NCBI GenBank assembly: GCA_013140935.1
Contig: JABFSD010000295.1
Span: forward strand, 1-11,570
Direction of reading: 5' to 3'
DNA from: Acidobacteriota bacterium
Lineage (GTDB): Bacteria > Acidobacteriota > Blastocatellia > RBC074
DNA length: 11,570 nt
The translations under genes and the position numbers were made by a program. Of this stretch, positions 7,423-11,570 are shown piece by piece. How positions within the stretch are numbered: position 1 is the first letter of the stretch; the number at the start of each line of letters is the position of its first letter. A model generated the notes under the pieces. That model did no database searches. It was not told where the DNA came from and worked only from the letters and a program-made list of their open reading frames with translations.

Positions 7423-8706
7423 TTAGTATTCGCCGCCTTCGGCGCGTCCCAATTGTTCAGTGACGGAGCGCACGACGGTTTGTACGTTGTCGTTTTCGTA
7501 AAGGCGTTCGCCGTCGGCGCGCTGTTCGGAAAGCATGTCAATCAGCGATTTGACGAAATGCCGCCGATGGCTCGTAGACAACAGCGCCGCGCAGGTGTCA
7601 GCCAGTTGCGCGATGTTTTGCGATTGCAACGCGGGCGTGAACTTGCTGCCATAAGCGACTTGATAAACGTCTAGGAGCCGTTCGCCGATCTTGCGCAACA
7701 ACTCTTCGCCGGGATAGTCGAGTTGATCCAAACTGATTTGCACGCTGAACGGATTCTTGCGCGAGAACTTCACTTTGGAACTGACGCGCTGGCTCAACGC
7801 TTCGTATTGCGGCGCGATGTTCGTCACGAAATAAGGCGGCACGGCATAAGCGAACATCGTCGCGGGCAAGCTCTCACCGGCGCAGCGATCAATCACTTCG
7901 CGCAAGTTGTCGCACGCGGCTTTTTCGGTGCGCGACGAACCGATGCTCACCATCCGGTCGCCTTCGTCAAACAGCAATACCAGCCCGACGTAACCCAATT
8001 CATTCACCAACTGCGAAAGCGAACGCAGCATCTTGAATGCGACCGTGCGATCCATCCGTTCGCTGATGCTGAACGCGCGCACGTCTTTCAACGCGACCGT
8101 TTCGCCGCGCAACCACGCGCCTAAAATGCGCTTGTCGGCTTCTTTCTCTTCGGCGACGGCTTTCAGATAAAAATATACGGCGTGCCGATATGAAGGGCTT
8201 TCGACCTTGAACCGCAGGATGGTGTCGAGCCAAAGCTCTACGCGCTTGTCTAGGCCGACGCTGGTCAGCATCTGTTCGACGCCGAGCATCCGCATCGTGT
8301 GAAAGAAATGATTTTCGAGAAAGGCTTCGATGCCTTGCGTGTCGGCAATCTGCGGATCAGGGTCGTGATAAATCAGGTTGTTGACGACGGCTTGATAGAC
8401 CTTGAGTTGATTGTCGTAAGGGCATTCTTTCGGACTGAGTTCGGTGCGGCTCACGACGTATCCGTTCTGCCACGCGAGATCGCGCAGCCGAAACAGAAAG
8501 TGCGACTTGCCGCTGCCATATTCGCCTACGACAAGTTTGAAACTCGAACCGCCGTCGCGCAGGTAGCCTTTCAGATATTCGTTCTCAATCGTACCCAGCA
8601 CCGAATCCATCCCGACCGTGTATGCCTCAAGCCCGCGCGTCGGCGGAATGCCCGATTCGCCCAGCTTGCGCACGATATGTTGTGCCTCTTGTTGCGTCAG
8701 TGTCAT
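7423..8706 (-). CDS. BrxD-like ATP-binding protein (DUF2791 family)
   Basis: The product has 427 residues. GEYGSGKSHF at 61-70 is the P-loop (Lys67), and GLVLLFDEGDRM at 241-252 is the Walker B strand with Asp247-Glu248. The N-terminal pattern GIPPTRGLEAYTVG followed by YLRDGGSSFKLVVGEYGSGKSHF is characteristic of BrxD, an ATPase of type 2 BREX phage-defence loci, and of relatives in other predicted DNA-processing clusters. The ATG at 8706 has AAGGA ending 8 bases upstream. The gene is the second of the leftward set, separated by about 100 bases from each neighbour, and both gaps hold inverted heptamer repeats. No BREX methylase or PglZ is present in the window, so I do not assign the symbol brxD. 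The role is probably the ATPase partner of the Lhr-like helicase, inferred by analogy. Confidence 0.87.
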   Translation of the reverse strand: MTLTQQEAQHIVRKLGESGIPPTRGLEAYTVGMDSVLGTIENEYLKGYLRDGGSSFKLVVGEYGSGKSHFLFRLRDLAWQNGYVVSRTELSPKECPYDNQLKVYQAVVNNLIYHDPDPQIADTQGIEAFLENHFFHTMRMLGVEQMLTSVGLDKRVELWLDTILRFKVESPSYRHAVYFYLKAVAEEKEADKRILGAWLRGETVALKDVRAFSISERMDRTVAFKMLRSLSQLVNELGYVGLVLLFDEGDRMVSIGSSRTEKAACDNLREVIDRCAGESLPATMFAYAVPPYFVTNIAPQYEALSQRVSSKVKFSRKNPFSVQISLDQLDYPGEELLRKIGERLLDVYQVAYGSKFTPALQSQNIAQLADTCAALLSTSHRRHFVKSLIDMLSEQRADGERLYENDNVQTVVRSVTEQLGRAEGGEY

Positions 8707-8725
8707 TGCTTTGTCCTTGTATAAG

Positions 8726-8800
8726 AATTCAGGAGACAGGAGACAGAATCCAGAATTCAGGAGCTTACATTCTGACTCCTGAATTCTGACTTCTGACTCC
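8726..8800. repeat. inverted pair of heptamer tandem repeats (gap between unknown gene and BrxD-like gene)
   Basis: Five contiguous 7-bp units ending in CAG run from 8726 to 8760: AATTCAG, GAGACAG, GAGACAG, AATCCAG, AATTCAG. Four 7-bp units starting with CTG run from 8772 to 8799: CTGACTC, CTGAATT, CTGACTT, CTGACTC. The two blocks are inverted relative to each other. Positions 8739-8763 pair with 8776-8800 at 22 of 25 positions around a 12-base loop, and the inner 13 bp are perfect. The element resembles the short tandemly repeated heptamers of cyanobacteria. It could form an RNA hairpin between the genes. Confidence 0.85.
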
Positions 8801-8808
8801 CTTCTTCT

Positions 8809-9696
8809 TTATTTTTCCGCCGCGAAATAAAGGTCTTTGATGAAGGCGCCTTCGGTCGCGCCCGTTGCCAGAAACATCGCTTTGGTGGTGTCAGCGCCGA
8901 TATCAATGGTTGCGGTGCCGAGATTGAGGCGATGGCCTTCGTGCGTGAGCTTGTTCGAACGGCGTAGCTGCAACATGTCGTAAGCAAATTGCGCTTTCGG
9001 ATAATCGAGAAAGCTCGATTTCGAAGGCGTCTTACGAAAGCCCAGCGGTTGCCGCACTAACACCAACTCGCGGTAACAATCCACGATGGGTTGGCGCGCA
9101 CCCGTCGGCTTGCCGCTGAGTTTGAGCGTACGTTGATAGGCTTCATACAACTCGCCGAGAAACGCGGCGTAATCCACCTTGCGTTCACAGATTTCCTTGC
9201 GCGCTTTGAGATAGGCTGTGACAACACGCTCTACGTCGAGCTTGACCGCGCCTTTGGTCACGGCTTGGCGCGAAAAGCTGATCGTCACTTGCCGCTTGCG
9301 CAGGTCAGGCTTGATGACGAACAAATCGGCAATCAATTCCGCAGGCGCACCGTTGAGCTTCAAGCCTTCCACCGCAAAGGCTTCGCGCAAGTCGCGGGCA
9401 AAGGTGAATTCCAGATCGGCCAGCTTCTCATCGGCCAGCGCGCGAATGCCTTGCACGAGCTTGTTGTAACTATTTGGCAGCGCCAACTCTTCGTTGGGTT
9501 GTTCGAGCAAGAGCGCGGCTTCGTGCAATACGACGGCGTTCTTGTGCGGGTCTTTCAAAGCGCGCATCGCGGTGTCGAGCGGTTTGATTACGGCCTGTCG
9601 CAATTTCACTTCGGTCGTCAACAACCGACGCACTTCACTCAATCCAGCACTTTGGGCGGAGTAATCCACCGGCGCTTTCGCAGCAGCAGTCATCAT
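8809..9696 (-). CDS. uncharacterised helical protein, first gene of the ATPase-helicase operon
   Basis: I do not recognise this 295-residue protein. It has no signal peptide, membrane segment, cysteine cluster or nucleotide-binding motif. It is strongly charged and looks mostly helical: EVRRLLTTEVKLRQAVIKPLDTAMRAL (21-47), then VVLHEAALLLEQ, LADEKLADLEFTFARDLREAF (88-108) and ERVVTAYLKARKEICERK (156-173). The C-terminal quarter is more strand-like (LNLGTATIDIGADTTKAMF, 257-275). I chose the ATG at 9696 because AAGGAG ends exactly 8 bases before it. The frame can be extended in-frame to an ATG at 9777 (322 residues), but that extension lacks a comparable ribosome site. As the promoter-proximal gene followed by two ATPases and a helicase, it may be the adaptor or specificity subunit of the complex. 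I considered a TerB-type protein but saw none of its marks. Confidence 0.8.
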   Translation of the reverse strand: MMTAAAKAPVDYSAQSAGLSEVRRLLTTEVKLRQAVIKPLDTAMRALKDPHKNAVVLHEAALLLEQPNEELALPNSYNKLVQGIRALADEKLADLEFTFARDLREAFAVEGLKLNGAPAELIADLFVIKPDLRKRQVTISFSRQAVTKGAVKLDVERVVTAYLKARKEICERKVDYAAFLGELYEAYQRTLKLSGKPTGARQPIVDCYRELVLVRQPLGFRKTPSKSSFLDYPKAQFAYDMLQLRRSNKLTHEGHRLNLGTATIDIGADTTKAMFLATGATEGAFIKDLYFAAEK

Positions 9697-9884
9697 AAAT
9701 TTTTCTCCTTGGGTTGGTTCGGCGTGAACCGTCAATTCGTCAGCGGGTTTGAATTCGTTGCTGACAGTGACCAACATCGGCCACTCGCTGAAGATGTGCG
9801 GCGAAAAAATCTCTTCCGAAAATAAAATTATTCCTCTGCCTGCATTCCTTTGCCGACAATCATTGTTTTATACTGCGCGCCGCC
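9697..9884. other. divergent intergenic region between the two operons
   Basis: This stretch holds the 5' ends of both transcription units. Next to the minus-strand gene is AAGGAG (9705-9710, minus strand), which sets its start at 9696. Positions 9697-9777 are also readable as an in-frame N-terminal extension of that gene. An AT-rich block at about 9814-9832 is the likeliest place for a leftward promoter, but I found no convincing -35/-10 pair. No operator palindrome stood out. Confidence 0.5.
9869..9874 (+). promoter_or_regulatory. candidate -10 box for the DUF488 operon
   Basis: TATACT lies 10 bases before the ATG at 9885, in an AT-rich patch of the divergent intergenic region. The only TTG-type -35 candidate (TTGCCG at 9850-9855) is 13 bases away, which is short, so the match is weak. 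If real, transcription would begin within a few bases of the start codon. The message would be close to leaderless, consistent with the absence of a Shine-Dalgarno sequence. Confidence 0.3.
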
Positions 9885-10376
9885 ATGAAGCTTCGCACCA
9901 TAGGCCACAGCAATCACGACATCGAAGCCTTCATCGCCCTGTTGCGGCGATACGAAATCAATCTGCTCATAGACACCCGCTCGCAGCCTTACAGCCGCTA
10001 TTCGCCCCATTTCAATCGCGAACCGTTACAACATCAGTTGGCGCAACACGACATCGCTTATTTACATCTCGGCGCTGAACTCGGCGGACGCCCGGCGGGC
10101 AGCGGTTTCTATCTCGCCAACGGCAAAGTGGATTACGACCTGCTCGCCGCCGCGCCGTTTTATCTCGCCGGCATCGAACGATTGCTCGCGCTGGCCGAAG
10201 AACAACCAGTCGCTTTTATGTGCAGCGAAGGCGACCACAAACATTGCCATCGTTATTGGTTGATTACGCGCACGCTGGTCGAGCGCGGCATCGCCGTCGA
10301 ACACATTCTGCCTTCCGGCGAACTCGTCGCTTCTTCTGCGAATGAGTTCGTGCCGGAGCAACCGAGTCTGTTTTAG
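9885..10376 (+). CDS. DUF488 family protein
   Basis: The product has 163 residues. The DUF488 pattern is complete: TIGHSN (5-10), LIDTRSQPYSRYSPHFN (28-44, with Asp30 and Arg32), YLHLGAELGG (59-68) and FMCSEGDHKHCHRYWL (111-126, a Cys-x7-Cys-His-Arg motif at Cys113/Cys121). DUF488 proteins are a widespread small enzyme-like family of unknown reaction, repeatedly met in accessory and conflict-related loci. The conserved Cys and CHR suggest a catalytic or metal site, which is inference. The ATG at 9885 has no visible Shine-Dalgarno sequence, and a -10-like TATACT lies only 10 bases upstream, so translation from a nearly leaderless message is possible. It is the first gene of a rightward set, 25 bases before the second DUF488 gene. 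Confidence 0.9.
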   Translation: MKLRTIGHSNHDIEAFIALLRRYEINLLIDTRSQPYSRYSPHFNREPLQHQLAQHDIAYLHLGAELGGRPAGSGFYLANGKVDYDLLAAAPFYLAGIERLLALAEEQPVAFMCSEGDHKHCHRYWLITRTLVERGIAVEHILPSGELVASSANEFVPEQPSLF

Positions 10377-10401
10377 TTTTCAGCTTGAAAGGATCGGCCT
10401 G

Positions 10402-10821
10402 ATGACGATCTACACGATTGGGTTCACCAAAAAATCATTGCGCGAATTTATCGAAACGCTGCGGGCGGCTGACGTGCGTTGCGTGATTGACGTGCGGTTG
10501 CGCAACACTTCGCAACTCGCGGGTTGGAGCAAGCAGCCCGACTTTGAATACCTGCTCACGACGGGCTTCGGCATCGCTTACGAACATCATCCCGAATTCG
10601 CGCCGACGGGCGAGATGCTGGATGAGTACAAACGCAATGGCGATTGGGCGCGTTACGAAGCGCGTTTCAATTCGTTGCTCGCTGAACGCCAACCGCCAAT
10701 GTGGACGCAAGAGAACGCTTGTCTGCTTTGCACCGAACCTACACCTGCGCAATGCCATCGCCGATTGGTGGCGGAATACCTGTGCGTGCTCGACCCGCTC
10801 CTGGAGGTGAAACACCTGTGA
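10402..10821 (+). CDS. second DUF488 family protein, distinct subfamily
   Basis: The product has 139 residues. TIYTIGFTKKSLREFIETL (2-20), VIDVRLRNTSQLAGWSK (28-44, with Asp30 and Arg32 in register with the first copy) and LLCTEPTPAQCHRRL (108-122, Cys110-x7-Cys118-His-Arg) define a DUF488 protein. The substrate-side loop (RNTSQLAGWSK) differs clearly from RSQPYSRYSPHFN in the upstream copy, so this is a separate subfamily and not a recent duplication. I chose the ATG at 10402 because AAAGGAT lies about 9 bases upstream and TIGF is the normal N-terminus. An in-frame ATG at 10342 would run inside the previous gene. The stop overlaps the next start as GTGA. The pair may act as a heterodimer or on two related substrates, which is inference. 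Confidence 0.9.
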   Translation: MTIYTIGFTKKSLREFIETLRAADVRCVIDVRLRNTSQLAGWSKQPDFEYLLTTGFGIAYEHHPEFAPTGEMLDEYKRNGDWARYEARFNSLLAERQPPMWTQENACLLCTEPTPAQCHRRLVAEYLCVLDPLLEVKHL

Positions 10822-11528
10822 GCGTAACCAAAGACATCACCATTCTCGCGCTGACCAAAATGCACGGCGGCGTATGCACCGCAGGCATTGATGCCGATGG
10901 GCAATGGGTGCGTCCGGTGCGCACTGCGCAACAGGTCGAACACGGCATCACCGATCATTGCCTGCTGCCGCTCGATTTCTTTCACGGCGGCCAGTCGCAT
11001 CTCGTCAATCTCGGCGTCACGCGCTTCACGCTCGACGCGCCCGCGCCGCAACCGCCGCACAGCGAAGACTGGACGCTCAACCTCAAACAGAAACCCTCGT
11101 TCATCAGGAAACTGTCAACCAGTGAACAAACTGATTTTCTCGCCGCGCACGCCGAAAGTACGTTGACGCTGGCTGACCCAGGACGTTCGCTCACGCTCAT
11201 CAAGCCGGATGATTACCGCTTCACGTTCAGCCGCAATCAGACCGGCGATGACGTAACGGTGCGCGCGTCATTCTCAATTGGCGCGACAACGATCAACGAC
11301 ATCGGCTGCACCGACCTGCGCCTGCGCGTACTCGGTCGCAAACTCTGTCCGCAAGCCGACGCAGCGCCTTACACGCTCAATCAAACGGGCTTCGCGCGGC
11401 ACGGCAAAGAGGCGATGTATCTGGCGGTAGGCTTATCGCGGCTGCATCAAGGCAAGCATTGGCTGATTGTCGTTGGCGTACACACATTGCCTGAATTGGC
11501 GTTGGAGATTGATTACGCAAAGCTGTAG
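10818..11528 (+). CDS. dual-OB-fold-like protein linked to DUF488 genes
   Basis: The product has 236 residues. The start is GTG at 10818, set by a strong GGAGG at 10803-10807 and a four-base overlap (GTGA) with the preceding stop. Frame-open sequence upstream (to 10701) lies inside the DUF488 gene. The opening ITILALTKMHGGVCTAGID then GQWVRPVR (8-35), and the closing YLAVGLSRLHQGKHWLIVVG then HTLP (201-225), match my memory of the dual-OB (DuOB) family. In that family two OB folds are predicted to bind nucleotides or nucleic acid, and it has been noted in bacterial conflict systems, sometimes beside DUF488. The family assignment is from these two blocks only. No catalytic motif is evident. 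In this operon it would be the nucleic-acid or nucleotide recognition partner of the DUF488 proteins. Confidence 0.75.
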   Translation: MSVTKDITILALTKMHGGVCTAGIDADGQWVRPVRTAQQVEHGITDHCLLPLDFFHGGQSHLVNLGVTRFTLDAPAPQPPHSEDWTLNLKQKPSFIRKLSTSEQTDFLAAHAESTLTLADPGRSLTLIKPDDYRFTFSRNQTGDDVTVRASFSIGATTINDIGCTDLRLRVLGRKLCPQADAAPYTLNQTGFARHGKEAMYLAVGLSRLHQGKHWLIVVGVHTLPELALEIDYAKL

Positions 11529-11550
11529 CACGGACTTCAGTCTGTGCTAC
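11525..11550. repeat. short palindrome overlapping a stop codon (REP-like or terminator hairpin)
   Basis: The 11-base arms 11525-11535 (GTAGCACGGAC) and 11540-11550 pair fully if one G-U wobble is allowed, around the loop TTCA. The left arm contains the TAG stop of the dual-OB-like gene. No U-tract follows, so intrinsic termination is doubtful. The sequence looks like dispersed intergenic palindromes I associate with Acidobacteriota genomes, an inference that copy number would settle. Confidence 0.75.
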
Positions 11551-11561
11551 GAGGGAAAGCT

Positions 11562-11570
11562 ATGAACGAC
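11562..11570 (+). CDS. start of a further rightward gene (three codons only)
   Basis: An ATG at 11562 followed by AAC GAC runs off the window. GAGGG at 11551-11555 is a good ribosome site with 6 bases of spacing, and the position directly after the 11525-11550 palindrome is typical for a downstream operon member. Nothing can be said about the product. Confidence 0.4.

Noticed and set aside
3656..9696. Assignment as a complete type 2 BREX locus
   Set aside because: Only BrxD-like and Lhr-like helicase components are visible. PglX, PglZ, PglY and PglW are not in the window, so a BREX label would overreach.
8809..9696. TerB-type (TerB-N/TerB-C) protein next to the ATPases
   Set aside because: I recall such proteins beside similar ATPases, but the residues here show no TerB pattern I can point to.
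9091..9825. Plus-strand open frame of 244 codons opposite the unknown first gene
   Set aside because: The minus-strand frame has the AAGGAG ribosome site and sits in register with the operon. The plus frame has neither and would overlap the divergent region.
10342..10401. Earlier start for the second DUF488 gene
   Set aside because: It would overlap the first DUF488 gene by 35 bases and lacks a ribosome site. The ATG at 10402 has AAAGGAT and begins at the conserved TIGF.

Overview
This is a chromosomal segment of a free-living bacterium with moderately high GC. I lean towards Acidobacteriota, class Blastocatellia. The grounds are an Rpn/PD-(D/E)XK nuclease with a DUF4351 tail, a DUF5678 and retropepsin-like gene pair, heptamer tandem repeats arranged as inverted pairs, and a short 'GTAGCAC...GTGCTAC' palindrome at a gene end. 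That placement is an inference from style. No rRNA, tRNA or other lineage marker is present.

Layout. From about 9700 down to the left edge, eight genes run leftward on the minus strand with small gaps or overlaps. In order of transcription they are: an unrecognised 295-residue protein (8809-9696); a BrxD-like P-loop ATPase (7423-8706); a second ATPase of the same DUF2791-like type with an N-terminal Tudor-like segment (5801-7213); an Lhr-like superfamily II helicase (3656-5794); a small protein with a DUF5678-like C-terminus (3228-3614); a retropepsin-like aspartic protease-fold protein (2782-3231); an Rpn-type PD-(D/E)XK nuclease with DUF4351 (1766-2716); and a TM0106-type RecB-like nuclease fused to a DnaQ-like 3'-5' exonuclease-type domain, cut by the window edge (1-1749). 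To the right, divergently transcribed on the plus strand, is a tight three-gene set: two different DUF488 proteins (9885-10376, 10402-10821) and a protein resembling the dual-OB-fold family (10818-11528). A palindrome covers that last stop codon, and the first codons of a further gene lie at 11562.

How the genes may work together. The first four minus-strand genes form the core of interest. Two GEYGxGKSHF-type ATPases and an Lhr-like helicase are components known from BREX-type and related DNA-processing or defence loci. No PglX methylase, PglZ phosphatase or PglY/BrxC ATPase is seen in this window. The simplest reading is a compact, BREX-related but distinct DNA-handling complex whose specificity subunit may be the unknown first protein. 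The nucleases further downstream could be accessory effectors or independent residents of the same accessory island. The divergent DUF488/dual-OB set is a second predicted conflict-type or nucleic-acid-modification module that shares the 9778-9884 divergent intergenic region.

Each of the three junctions between the core genes (8726-8800, 7266-7364, 5725-5792) carries an inverted pair of short tandem repeats. The period is 7 bp in two and 9 bp in the third, and the third is read into the helicase N-terminus. The TM0106 nuclease gene is visibly poorer in GC than the rest.
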